A stretch of DNA of 64,000 bases. Source: Alphaproteobacteria bacterium (GTDB lineage: Bacteria; Pseudomonadota; Alphaproteobacteria; Rhizobiales; Rhizobiaceae). Each line of letters opens with the position of its first letter. Position 1 is the stretch's first letter. A program made the position numbers and the translations under genes. The stretch lies in contig JAHJHT010000009.1 of NCBI GenBank assembly GCA_018823835.1, positions 124,001 through 188,000 on the forward strand, written 5' to 3'. The notes beneath the pieces are model-generated. The model was not told where the DNA came from and searched no databases. It saw nothing but the letters and a program-made list of their open reading frames with translations. Below, one piece after another: positions 9,332 through 17,491 of the stretch.

Positions 9332-9844
9332 TCAGCGCCTGGCGACGACGCTCATGGCGCCGTCGGTCTCGAGCACGACGCTCAGTACCGAGGTTTCGTC
9401 GGCGTGGCCGGACTGGCGCATGGCGGCCGAGATTTCCTCGCGGGTGACGCGCTGGCTGCGCATGGCGGCTTCGTCGAACTCGCCGTCGTGGAAGAGCCAG
9501 GTCGGGCTCGCCTTGACGAATTGCTCGACCCGTTCGGAACGTACCGACAGCCAGGTGATGACGAATTGCAGCGCGATAAGCAGCGCGAAGGCGAGCGCGC
9601 CCTCGGCAAGCGGCACCTTGCGATCGAGCAGCACGGTGGCAAGCGTCGAGCCGAGCGCCACGGTGACCACAAGATCGAAGGCGTTCATCTTGCTCAACGT
9701 GCGCTTGCCGGACATGCGCAGGAAAAAGACCAGCGCAACATAGGCTCCGGCGCCCACTACAAGGACGCGCACCACGCCAGCCCAGCTGTCGAACAGAAAC
9801 GGTTCCAGACCGGCCTCCCTCTCGTTGATCCGAAGGGGGAACAC
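9332..9844 (-). CDS. DUF421 (YetF/YcaP-like) membrane protein
   Basis: The protein has two to three N-terminal membrane helices followed by the DUF421 signature MSGKRTLSKMNAFDLVVTVA and GSTLATVLL, then a cytoplasmic YetF-type domain with ASPTWLFHDG. The function is unknown, though Bacillus YetF-type proteins are linked to sporulation and membrane homeostasis. The start is uncertain. No ATG precedes the family-conserved region. GTG 9844 is used here (170 aa), but a very good AGGGAGG sits 5 nt before a CTG at 9808 that would give a start (LEPFLFDSWAG) close to the usual family N-terminus. It is divergent from the FabH-like gene. Confidence 0.75.
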   Translation of the reverse strand: MFPLRINEREAGLEPFLFDSWAGVVRVLVVGAGAYVALVFFLRMSGKRTLSKMNAFDLVVTVALGSTLATVLLDRKVPLAEGALAFALLIALQFVITWLSVRSERVEQFVKASPTWLFHDGEFDEAAMRSQRVTREEISAAMRQSGHADETSVLSVVLETDGAMSVVARR

Positions 9845-10025
9845 GGGCTCCGCCGGATGGTTCCCTGGCTGGCGATACAAGCTCCATGGATGCCCGGTTC
9901 GCACGTCTGTTCGGCGCGGCAGCCTTTGCAAGGTCGGCAAACTGGCCTAAACCGGTTCGCAGGCGAGATTTTTGCGGTATTCACGCAGACCACACGGCGC
10001 AGCCCAGGCCGCCAGCAGGACCAGT

Positions 10026-11147
10026 ATGAAGCAAGTCATCATCAGCGGAATCGGCGCCGAAATTCCGCAAGCCTCGATCAGCAACGAAGAACTGGTCGCC
10101 AGCTTCAACACATGGGTCGACAGCGAGAACCCGCGGCGGGCAGCGGAGGGGCTGGAGCCGCTCGCCAAGTCGGACGTCGACTTCATCGTCTACGCGTCCG
10201 GGGTGAAGACGCGGCATGTCATCGAACGCGAGGGCATTCTCGATCCAACCCGTATGACGCCGAGGATCGCGCCGCGCGGCGACGACGAGGTGTCGGTCGA
10301 GGCCGAGTTCGGCCTCGCCTCGGCGCGCAAGGCGCTCGACCATGCGGGGCTAAAAGGCTCCGACATCGACATGGTGATCTGCGCGGCGTCGCACCAGCAG
10401 CGGCCCTATCCGGCACTGGCGATCGAGATCCAGAAGGAGCTCGGCGCAGGCGGCTCGGCCTTCGACATGAGCCTCGGCTGTTCCTCGGCAGGGGCGGCGG
10501 TTCACGTGGCGTTCAACCTGGTGCGCAGCGGCGCACAGAAACGCGTACTGATCGTGACGCCCGAGATCATCACCGGGCACCTGAATTTCCGCGACCGGCA
10601 GACGCATTTCATCTTCGGCGACGCCTCGGCCTCGATGGTGATCGAGGCGCTGGAGGAGGGCGAAAGCCGGCCGGGCAAGCTGGAGATCGTCGATACACGC
10701 AGCTGGACGCAATTCTCCAACAATATCCGCACCAATTTCGGATTCCTGCTGCGCGCCGGGCAGGAAGACACCTCCGTCATCCGGATGGAAGGCAACATGA
10801 TCAAGCAGGTCGGCAACAAGGTGTTCAAGGAAGTCACCGTGGCCGGGCACCGCTTCATCGTCGAGTTCCTGGCCGAGCACGGCCATGTGCCGGACGGCAT
10901 AAGGCGGTTCTGGCTGCATCAGGCCAATGCCCGCATGAACGCAATGATCCTGAAACTCGCGTTCGGCCATGAGGTGGACCACGATCGGGCCCCCATGGTT
11001 CTGGAGCGGCTCGGCAACACGGCAGCGGCCGGGGCGATCGTTGCGCTGTCGGAAAACCACGAAGACATGCAGCCGGGCGACCTCGGCCTGCTCTGCGCCT
11101 TCGGGGCCGGCTATTCGATCGGCGCCGCGCTTGTCAGGATGCGCTAG
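10026..11147 (+). CDS. Beta-ketoacyl-ACP synthase III family protein (FabH-like)
   Basis: This 373-aa thiolase-fold condensing enzyme has the Cys-His-Asn triad of KAS III: C152 in MSLGCSSAGAA, H298 in WLHQANARM and N331 in RLGNTAAAG. KAS III enzymes condense a CoA-activated acyl starter with malonyl-ACP. At 373 aa it is longer than housekeeping FabH (about 320) and has insertions near residues 30-90, like the second, FabH2-type group. The acyl primer is unknown, and no fatty-acid or polyketide genes adjoin it. The start is the ATG at 10026 after AGGACCAGT. It is a monocistronic gene, with the MOSC gene 109 bp downstream. Confidence 0.9.
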   Translation: MKQVIISGIGAEIPQASISNEELVASFNTWVDSENPRRAAEGLEPLAKSDVDFIVYASGVKTRHVIEREGILDPTRMTPRIAPRGDDEVSVEAEFGLASARKALDHAGLKGSDIDMVICAASHQQRPYPALAIEIQKELGAGGSAFDMSLGCSSAGAAVHVAFNLVRSGAQKRVLIVTPEIITGHLNFRDRQTHFIFGDASASMVIEALEEGESRPGKLEIVDTRSWTQFSNNIRTNFGFLLRAGQEDTSVIRMEGNMIKQVGNKVFKEVTVAGHRFIVEFLAEHGHVPDGIRRFWLHQANARMNAMILKLAFGHEVDHDRAPMVLERLGNTAAAGAIVALSENHEDMQPGDLGLLCAFGAGYSIGAALVRMR

Positions 11148-11256
11148 GGCAGACCGGCAGGCGTCACGCCAAAGGCGTTGATGGGTCGATCAGTTTTTCA
11201 GGCTGGACTTTTGCCGCACTGGCGGCAATTTCACCCAAACAATTGAGGACCCAGAC

Positions 11257-11874
11257 ATGCTCGACCTGCAGCCACGCCTAGACGGCGAACCGGAAATCCT
11301 GCCCGGCCGCAAGCTGACGGCGCGTGTCGCCGGCGCCTATGCGGCGCTTGCCGGCTCCTTCGTGACGCAGGCGGTGGATGCGCTGGCGCTCGGCTTCGAC
11401 GGCATCGAGGGCGACTACCACGCGGGTCCGACGCGCAAGTCCGGCAGCCGCGAACCCTGGTACAAGCGCGGCACGCTGATGCGCAACGAGCGGCAATTGT
11501 CGATCGTGGCCACCGACGAACTTGCCGTAATTGCCGGCCGGATGGGACTGGCCGAGGTCAAGCCGGAATGGCTAGGCGCCAACCTCGTGTTCGACGGCAT
11601 TCCGCAACTGTCGATGCTGCCGTCCGGAACGCTGCTGTTCTTCAAGGGCGGGGTGACGATCAAGATCGATGCGCAGAACCACCCGTGCCGCGATGCCGGC
11701 CGGGCGATCGCCGAGGGCGCCGGGATGGCTGACGTCGAAGCAGGCACGCTGCTCTTCCCGAAGGTCGCCAAACGGCTGCGCGGGCTGGTGGCCTGGGTCG
11801 AGAAGCCGGGCACGGTGATGCCGGGCGAAGAGATTTCCGTGCGCGTGCCGGAGCAGTGGATCTACCGCCCCTGA
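11257..11874 (+). CDS. MOSC domain-containing protein
   Basis: This 205-aa protein consists of one MOSC (molybdenum-cofactor sulfurase C-terminal) domain, with the conserved cysteine C144 in QNHPCRDAG, an early LGFDGIEGDYHAG block and a C-terminal RGLVAWVEKPG block. MOSC proteins are thought to carry sulfur to, or act on, molybdenum cofactors or N-hydroxylated substrates (mARC/YiiM types). Standalone proteins of this size have no fixed assignment. The ATG at 11257 follows TTGAGGACCCAGAC. It converges with the SDR gene, and a GC-rich hairpin-prone segment lies between. Confidence 0.88.
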   Translation: MLDLQPRLDGEPEILPGRKLTARVAGAYAALAGSFVTQAVDALALGFDGIEGDYHAGPTRKSGSREPWYKRGTLMRNERQLSIVATDELAVIAGRMGLAEVKPEWLGANLVFDGIPQLSMLPSGTLLFFKGGVTIKIDAQNHPCRDAGRAIAEGAGMADVEAGTLLFPKVAKRLRGLVAWVEKPGTVMPGEEISVRVPEQWIYRP

Positions 11875-11916
11875 GGCAGGTCGCGCGCCGCCTCGCGGCA
11901 GCGCGCGGCTGACAGG

Positions 11917-12759
11917 TCACGCAGCCTTGCGGTTCTTCGCAGCACCCTGCGCCATGACCGAGACGTCGTCCCATTTTTCCCACAGCGCGATGCGGTCGGC
12001 ATATTCCTGCCGGGTCATCGGCAGGCCGCCATCGCCGAAGAAGATGCGCAGCGGCGGTTCTTCGGCGTCGACGATGGCGAGCATGGCCGCGCCTGTCGCC
12101 GCGGGATCGCCCGGGACGGCCCTGCCGCGCGTTTCGGCGCGGTGCTTGCGCGCCGGGTCATAGGCGTCGATCGGCCTGGCGGTCCTGGCCGATGCGCCGG
12201 ACCAGTCGGTTGAATAGCCGCCGGGCTCGACGATCGTGACGTTGATGCCTAGACCCTTGACCTCCTGGCTGAGCGCTTGGCTGAGCCCTTCAAGCGCCCA
12301 TTTCGAGGCGTGATAGAGGCCGAGCAGCCCAAATGCGTTGACGCCGCCGATCGACGAGATCTGGATGATATGGCCCGACTTCTGGGCGCGCATGATCGGC
12401 AGCGCCGCCTGCGTGACCCAGAGCGCGCCGAAGAGGTTGGTCTCGATCTGGGCGCGAGCGTCAGCCTCGCTGACCTCCTCGATGGCGCCAAACTGGCCGT
12501 AGCCTGCATTGTTGATGACGACGTCGAGGCGGCCGAAGCGCCGGTGCGCCTCGGCGACCGCGGCGTCGACGGCCGGCTTGTCGTTGACGTCGAGCGGCAG
12601 GGCCGCAACGGCGTCGCCGTATTTTGCGACCAGATCCTCGAGTGTCGAGGTGTCGCGCGCGGTGGCTGCAACGCGGTCGCCGCGCGCCAGCGCCGCCTCC
12701 GCCCAGATGCGGCCGAATCCCTTGGATGCGCCGGTGATGAACCAGATTTTCGATGTCAT
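11917..12759 (-). CDS. Short-chain dehydrogenase/reductase
   Basis: This 280-aa classical SDR has the nucleotide-binding TGASKGFG (9-16), NNAG (81-84), catalytic S133/S134 (QISS), Y147 and K151 (YHASK). The C-terminal extension, with PGGYSTDWSG, is usual for the group acting on small hydrophobic alcohols or ketones. The substrate is unknown. The basic residue after the glycine motif (TARD, about 31-34) suggests NADP(H). The ATG at 12759 is chosen for its AAGGAGCG ribosome site; a longer in-frame start lacks one. No operon partner is evident. Confidence 0.9.
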   Translation of the reverse strand: MTSKIWFITGASKGFGRIWAEAALARGDRVAATARDTSTLEDLVAKYGDAVAALPLDVNDKPAVDAAVAEAHRRFGRLDVVINNAGYGQFGAIEEVSEADARAQIETNLFGALWVTQAALPIMRAQKSGHIIQISSIGGVNAFGLLGLYHASKWALEGLSQALSQEVKGLGINVTIVEPGGYSTDWSGASARTARPIDAYDPARKHRAETRGRAVPGDPAATGAAMLAIVDAEEPPLRIFFGDGGLPMTRQEYADRIALWEKWDDVSVMAQGAAKNRKAA

Positions 12760-12922
12760 GGCATCGCTCCTTGCCCTTGCCGGGCCTGCTGTCGTGAAAG
12801 ATGCGGGGGAGATCACCCCCAGGACAGACATAGGAACGCGGCGCGGCCGGCCAAGGGCGAAAGGTTCCGCCGCTTTCGAGATGGCACGCCAGGACGGTGC
12901 GGCGGGCGAAAAGGGGCGCCGG

Positions 12923-13237
12923 TCAGACGTCCTCGTCGTCGGGGTCGAGCAGGCGGGTGGCGCGCCATCCGGTCAGCACGGCATTGGTGCGGTCGATGAC
13001 GAAGAAGCGCGCAGAGTCGCGGTCGTAGCCCTCGGCGAGCAGCTTTTCGTAGTCGGTGTGCTGGTGGCGGACATGGGCGACGGTGGCGAGCCAGACGGCA
13101 ATGGCCGGTGGCAGATCCCTCATGTGCTGTCGCCCGGCATCGGCGCGGATCGCCTCGATGTCACTATAGGGCGCCATCGGCAACAGCGCGGTCAGCGCCT
13201 TGGCGATGGCACGGCGGCGGCCGGTCGGCTTGCTCAC
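12923..13237 (-). CDS. DUF2293 domain-containing protein
   Basis: This 104-aa basic protein starts with a GTG that overlaps the stop of trmO (GTGA), so the two are coupled. The C-terminal half HQHTDYEKLLAEGYDRDSAR then FFVIDRTNAVLTGW fits the DUF2293 pattern (a conserved H-T-Y-x-L-L-x-G-x-R core). The function is unknown. The family often contains DNA/RNA-linked basic proteins, and its coupling to a tRNA methyltransferase is suggestive only. Confidence 0.75.
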   Translation of the reverse strand: MSKPTGRRRAIAKALTALLPMAPYSDIEAIRADAGRQHMRDLPPAIAVWLATVAHVRHQHTDYEKLLAEGYDRDSARFFVIDRTNAVLTGWRATRLLDPDDEDV

Positions 13238-13743
13238 GGGGCCGAGGACCGGCGCGGCGGAACGGCGTCGGGGAAGGCGTCGATCGAGGCGAAATAGGGC
13301 TTTATGTCGATCAGGGGCGTGCCGTCGAGCACGTCGATGCCGTCGATGGCGATCAGCCCGGCCTCCATGTCGATGGAGAGCGGGCGCACCACGTGCAGTC
13401 CGATCGGATTCGGCCGGGCGGGCGAGCGCAGCGCGAAAACGCCTTTCGGTTCAGTTGCGTGGCGGGGATTCTGCACAATCAGATTCCGCGGCGCGAAATT
13501 CAGCCAGGACAGGACGGCGAGGTGGCTGGTGCCGGCCAGGCCTTCGAGGCCCGGGCGATAGGGCGCTTCGATCTCGATGCTGGCATGCATGCCGGTGGCG
13601 CGCGCGGCGGCCATGTTCTTCGGGCAATCGTCGCGCTTCAGCCAGGGCGAGCGGATGCGGCCGATGAAGACGACGCTGGCGTCCGCGGCCATGGCTGCGG
13701 GGTCGTCGGCAAGCCGGACTTCGCCTTCGCGTTGCTCGAACAT
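13234..13743 (-). CDS. trmO: tRNA (N6-threonylcarbamoyladenosine37-N6)-methyltransferase TrmO
   Basis: This 169-aa protein of the UPF0066/TsaA-like beta-barrel family has the diagnostic RSPARPNPIGLH segment and a DVLDGTPLIDIKPY block near the end. TrmO uses S-adenosylmethionine to methylate t6A37 of threonine tRNAs. The start is either ATG 13743 (AAAGGACGG upstream) or ATG 13761 (AGGAAAA, longer spacing); the shorter one is annotated. It is divergent from the ArsR-methyltransferase gene. The intervening ~120 bp contains a 16-bp inverted repeat. The downstream DUF2293 gene overlaps it by 4 bp. Confidence 0.88.
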   Translation of the reverse strand: MFEQREGEVRLADDPAAMAADASVVFIGRIRSPWLKRDDCPKNMAAARATGMHASIEIEAPYRPGLEGLAGTSHLAVLSWLNFAPRNLIVQNPRHATEPKGVFALRSPARPNPIGLHVVRPLSIDMEAGLIAIDGIDVLDGTPLIDIKPYFASIDAFPDAVPPRRSSAP

Positions 13744-13821
13744 CGCGGACCGTCCTTTCATCACGACGTCGTTTTCCTGCCCGGAAACGACATCGCCTGT
13801 TGCCACACGGGCGAAATCGAC

Positions 13822-13837
13822 ATAAACATATCTTTAT
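13822..13837. promoter_or_regulatory. Inverted-repeat operator candidate before the ArsR-methyltransferase/metF operon
   Basis: ATAAACATATCTTTAT is a 16-bp inverted repeat with 14 of 16 symmetric positions, set in an AT-rich island 24 bp before the start codon. The size and position suit autoregulation by the ArsR-family protein encoded immediately downstream. Confidence 0.55.
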
Positions 13838-13860
13838 ATCTTAATCGTAGAGATCGCAAG

Positions 13861-14862
13861 ATGACGGTAACGCTGGACAGACTGGTAGAGACCCTGAAAG
13901 CGGCGGCCGAATCGAGCCGCCTGCGCATATTGGCACTGCTTTCGCGCGGCGACCTCACGGTTTCGGACCTGACCGAAATCCTCAACCAGTCTCAGCCGCG
14001 CGTCTCGCGTCACCTGAAGCTGCTGCTCGAGGCCGGGCTGATCGGCCGCTACCAGGAGGGCTCCTGGGCCTTCTTCCGGCTCGCCGACGCGGATGCTGCG
14101 CGCGAATTCGTCGAGGGGCTTGTCGGCCGCGTGCATGATGGCGACCCGCAGATCGAGCGCGACCTCGAAAGGCTGGCTGCCGTGAAACGGCGCCGGCAGG
14201 AGCGTGCGGCCGGCTATTTCAGCGCCAACGCGGCGAGTTGGGACGAAATCCGGGCGCTGCATGCGCCCGACCGCGCGGTCGAGGCGGCGCTGGTGAAGCT
14301 GGTCGGCAAGCGGCCGTTCCAGTCGATGCTCGACCTCGGCACCGGCACCGGGCGGCTGCTCGAACTCTTCGCGCCCCTCTACAGGCGCGGCGTCGGCATC
14401 GACATGTCGCGCGAGATGCTGGCAGTGGCGCGCGCCAATCTCGACAAGGCGGGCGTGGCCAATGCGCAGGTGCGCCAGGGCGATATCTATGCGCCGCCGG
14501 TCGAGCGCGACGGTTTCGACCTCGTGACGATGCACCAGGTGCTGCACTATCTCGACGACCCGGCGGCGGCGATCCGCGAGGCGGCACGGCTGCTCAGGCC
14601 GGCCGGCCGGCTGGTGATCGTCGATTTCGCACCGCATGAGCTGGAATTCCTGCGCGAGGAGCACGCGCATCTGAGGCTCGGCTTCTCCGACCGGCAGATC
14701 GCCGACTGGCTCGGCGAAGCGGGGCTCGACCTCGAGGATAGCCAGGAATTCGAACCGCGCGGCGCGGGCGAGGGGCGGCTGACCGTCAAGCTTTGGCTGG
14801 GGCGCGACAGGCGCCTCCTGGTGGCCGATCCGGTGGCGGCCGGCGAAAGGGAGACGGCATGA
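13861..14862 (+). CDS. ArsR-type HTH fused to SAM-dependent methyltransferase; probable metF regulator
   Basis: This 333-aa two-domain protein has an ArsR winged helix (about 5-85) with recognition helix region QPRVSRHLK (45-53), and a class I methyltransferase domain (about 120-310) with SAM motif I LDLGTGTG (157-164) and a later HQVLHYLDDP block. There is no cysteine metal site of the arsenic type. Fusion of the HTH to a SAM/SAH-binding domain, and a 4-bp overlap with metF, point to a sensor of the methyl cycle, like SahR-type regulators of methionine genes in proteobacteria (family knowledge; the specific assignment is inference). It probably binds the inverted repeat just upstream. Confidence 0.85.
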   Translation: MTVTLDRLVETLKAAAESSRLRILALLSRGDLTVSDLTEILNQSQPRVSRHLKLLLEAGLIGRYQEGSWAFFRLADADAAREFVEGLVGRVHDGDPQIERDLERLAAVKRRRQERAAGYFSANAASWDEIRALHAPDRAVEAALVKLVGKRPFQSMLDLGTGTGRLLELFAPLYRRGVGIDMSREMLAVARANLDKAGVANAQVRQGDIYAPPVERDGFDLVTMHQVLHYLDDPAAAIREAARLLRPAGRLVIVDFAPHELEFLREEHAHLRLGFSDRQIADWLGEAGLDLEDSQEFEPRGAGEGRLTVKLWLGRDRRLLVADPVAAGERETA

Positions 14863-15776
14863 TGAACGAACCGCGATTTTCCAGGCGCCCCGACATCGGT
14901 GACAGGGTCAGCGTTTCCTTCGAGTTCTTCCCGCCGAAGAACGATGACATGGAGGCACGGCTTTGGGAGGCGGTGAAGCGGCTGGAGCCGCTGGCGCCGG
15001 AATTCGTCTCGGTGACCTATGGCGCGGGCGGATCGACGCGCGAGCGCACGGCGCGGACGGTGGCGCGCATTCTCGCGGATTCCAGCCTGACGCCGACCGC
15101 GCACCTGACCTGCGTCGACGCTTCGCGTGCCGAGATCGACAAGGTGATCGCGGAATTCGCGGTTATGGGCGTGAGACGATTCGTGGCGCTGCGCGGCGAC
15201 CCGGCGGAGGGCGTCGGGTCGCACTACACGCCGCACCGTGACGGCTACGCCAACGCTTCCGAATTGGTGACGGCGCTGAAGGGGGCGGGCGATTTCGACA
15301 TCTCGGTCGCGGCCTATCCCGAAAAGCACCCCGAAAGCCCGGATTTCGCCACCGATATCGAGATGCTGAAGCGCAAGGTCGACAATGGCGCGACGCGGGC
15401 GATCACCCAGTTCTTCTTCGACAACGATCTGTTCGAGCGCTACGTCGAGCGGGTTCGGCGCGCCGGCATCTACATTCCGATCGTGCCAGGCATCCTGCCG
15501 GTGCACAATTTCACGCAGGTGGCGAATTTCTCGGCGCGATGCGGCGCGCATGTGCCGGCGTGGCTGGCCGAGCGCTTCGAGGGGCTGCAGGGCGATCCCC
15601 AGACGCATGCGCTGATCGCCTCGGCAGTGGCGGCCGAGCAGGTGCTCGACCTGGTCGAGCGTGGCGTCAGCGATTTCCACTTCTACACGATGAATCGCGC
15701 CGACCTGGTGTTCGCGATCTGCCACATGATCGGCATCAGGGCGCCGGCCGACAAGGCAGCGCCAGCCGCGGCGTGA
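14859..15776 (+). CDS. metF: 5,10-methylenetetrahydrofolate reductase
   Basis: This 305-aa FAD-dependent TIM-barrel enzyme reduces methylene-THF to 5-methyl-THF, the methyl donor for methionine synthase. It has the N-terminal SFEFFPPKND (20-29) containing the catalytic glutamate (E22), VSVTYGAGGSTRERT, a LRGDP block, ITQFFFD and C-terminal DFHFYTMNRADL, all MetF hallmarks. Its ATG overlaps the stop of the ArsR-methyltransferase gene (ATGA), so expression is coupled to its likely regulator. A strong intrinsic terminator follows. Confidence 0.96.
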   Translation: MMNEPRFSRRPDIGDRVSVSFEFFPPKNDDMEARLWEAVKRLEPLAPEFVSVTYGAGGSTRERTARTVARILADSSLTPTAHLTCVDASRAEIDKVIAEFAVMGVRRFVALRGDPAEGVGSHYTPHRDGYANASELVTALKGAGDFDISVAAYPEKHPESPDFATDIEMLKRKVDNGATRAITQFFFDNDLFERYVERVRRAGIYIPIVPGILPVHNFTQVANFSARCGAHVPAWLAERFEGLQGDPQTHALIASAVAAEQVLDLVERGVSDFHFYTMNRADLVFAICHMIGIRAPADKAAPAAA

Positions 15777-15793
15777 CGGGTCCCGAAATGCGA

Positions 15794-15820
15794 AAAGGCC
15801 GGGCGCGATGCCCGGCCTTT
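15794..15820 (+). terminator. Terminator after metF
   Basis: AAAGGCCGGGC (15794-15804) pairs perfectly with GCCCGGCCTTT (15810-15820) around a 5-nt loop, 18 bp after the metF stop. The A/T ends make it usable on either strand. Confidence 0.75.
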
Positions 15821-15873
15821 CCAAATTTCCTCGCCTTTTCAGGCGGTTCCCAGCTTCCTGGCCAGTCTGGCCG

Positions 15874-15960
15874 TTACGGAAGAACTCCCATTATGAGGGC
15901 GCCAATAAAAGCAAACGCAGCGCAAATCATCAGTGCATTGATTGGCCGTGTCAGTCCCAT
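15874..15960 (-). CDS. 28-aa single-helix membrane peptide
   Basis: This open frame encodes MGLTRPINALMICAAFAFIG followed by ALIMGVLP. It is a short basic N-terminus followed by one hydrophobic segment of about 18 residues, long enough to span the membrane. The ATG at 15960 is preceded by a near-perfect Shine-Dalgarno AAGAGGAGG with 6-nt spacing (GCTAACT). That is much stronger evidence than chance for so short a frame. The longer in-frame reading upstream lacks a ribosome site and protein-like sequence. The function is unknown; such peptides may tune membrane complexes. It is a single gene transcribed toward metF. Confidence 0.6.
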   Translation of the reverse strand: MGLTRPINALMICAAFAFIGALIMGVLP

Positions 15961-16164
15961 AGTTAGCCTCCTCTTAAAGAGCCATGGGGAGAGTCTAGGG
16001 GAGTTCAGGTCACAGGCAAGCGGAAATTTTGCTGCATTGCGACATGATTGTGAAAAACCTGTGCTGCGAAGAAGTCTAAGTGCAAGCATTTCCTTGGCAA
16101 AGGAAACATTGCGCCGCAGCCAAAGTTTTTTTGCATGGTACCGCAGGAAGAGAAGATGACCAAA

Positions 16165-16181
16165 GGGCAGCATTGCTGCCC
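16165..16181 (-). terminator. Hairpin after amidase gene
   Basis: GGGCAG and CTGCCC around CATTG lie just beyond the stop of the minus-strand amidase; on that strand the stem is followed by TTTGG. A short, modest terminator candidate. Confidence 0.4.
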
Positions 16182-16192
16182 AAAGGCCGGTC

Positions 16193-17464
16193 TCAGCGCT
16201 CCGGGGCGGTGCCCGCCACGAGCAGCGATTCGAGCCAGGATGCGGCCGAAAGGGCAAGCCGGTCACGGCCGAAACGGGCAACAAGCTGGATGCCGACGGG
16301 CATTCCCGCCTTGTTTGCGGCGCCAGGAACATTGACGCAGGGATTGCCGGTCAGCGTCCACAGCTTGTTGAAAACCGGCGATCCGGTGGAGGACAGTCCG
16401 TGCGGCGCGGCACCGGTGACGGCGGGTGTCAGGATCAGATCGACATGCTGAAAGAGCTCGCCGGTCTCGTGGCGGGCGCGCCGGGCGACGCTGCGGGCGG
16501 CATCGTAGGCTTCCGGCGCGATGGCGCGGCCCTGCTCAAGGGTGGTGCGCAGGATCTCGCTCATGCGGTCGCGGTGATGGGCATATTCGAAGCCGAGCGC
16601 GATGCCGGCCTCGAAATTCTGGATCGTCGAATGGGCCTCGCGCGCCGCGGCAAGGATTTCGGGTTCGTCGATCTCGAGAATGCTGGCGCCGGCAGACGCC
16701 GCGCCCTCGGCAGCGAGCGACAGGGCGGCGCGGGCGTCGCCGTCCGCCTGGTCCCAGACAGAGGTCCTGTAGAGGCCGATGCGCAGCGTCGAGGGATCGA
16801 CAGGCTCGACGTCCAAAGGACGGCCGGTGAGGCGCGTGACGAAGGCGGCGACGTCGGCTGCGCTCGCGGCGAAGAAGCCGGCCGTGTCGAGAGACCAGGA
16901 AAAGGTCTTCACGCCGACCATCGGGACGAGGCGGAAACTCGGCTTGTAGCCGGCCACACCACAATAGGCGGCAGGGCGGATGACCGAGCCGCCGGTCTGC
17001 GTGCCGATGGCGACGGGCACCATGCCTGCGGCGACCCCGGCGGCGGAACCGGAAGAAGAGCCGCCGGGCGTGTGGGCCGGATCGCGCGGGTTGAGCGTGG
17101 CGGCCGGCCGCAGGAAGGCGAATTCGGTGGCGACCGTCTTGCCGGCGACGGTGGCGCCCCTGTCGCGCAGCATGGCGACAAGCGCTGCGTCCGCAGGCGG
17201 ACGGTTCCCGGCATAAATGGGTGAGCCCATGCCGGTCGGCAGGTCGTGGGTGTCGATGATGTCCTTGACGCCGACGGCGATGCCGGCGAGCGGGCCCGTG
17301 GCCCGGTCTGCCGCGGCGAGGGTCGCCTCGCGGTCGGGGAGGGCGACGAAGGCGCCGACGGCGGCGTCCTTCGCGGCGATGGCGTCGAGGCTCTGCGCGA
17401 CGGCGGCCTTCGGCGTGATGTTGCCGTTCTCGATGGCTTTCAGGATGGACAGGACAGATTGCAT
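16193..17464 (-). CDS. Amidase signature family hydrolase
   Basis: This 423-aa member of the amidase signature family has the Ser-cisSer-Lys triad: K67 in VGVKDIIDT, the cis-serine in GGSSSGSAAG (134-143) and nucleophile S160 in GTQTGGSVIRPA. It is shorter than GatA (about 490 aa) and lies away from gatC/gatB, so it is not the tRNA amidotransferase subunit. It probably hydrolyses a small amide, and the substrate is unknown. The start is the ATG at 17464, 27 bp after the stop of the upstream DMT transporter gene on the same strand, so the two may be cotranscribed. Confidence 0.9.
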   Translation of the reverse strand: MQSVLSILKAIENGNITPKAAVAQSLDAIAAKDAAVGAFVALPDREATLAAADRATGPLAGIAVGVKDIIDTHDLPTGMGSPIYAGNRPPADAALVAMLRDRGATVAGKTVATEFAFLRPAATLNPRDPAHTPGGSSSGSAAGVAAGMVPVAIGTQTGGSVIRPAAYCGVAGYKPSFRLVPMVGVKTFSWSLDTAGFFAASAADVAAFVTRLTGRPLDVEPVDPSTLRIGLYRTSVWDQADGDARAALSLAAEGAASAGASILEIDEPEILAAAREAHSTIQNFEAGIALGFEYAHHRDRMSEILRTTLEQGRAIAPEAYDAARSVARRARHETGELFQHVDLILTPAVTGAAPHGLSSTGSPVFNKLWTLTGNPCVNVPGAANKAGMPVGIQLVARFGRDRLALSAASWLESLLVAGTAPER

Positions 17465-17491
17465 GCTGGTTTCCGCGCTTGGCAGAAGCAG

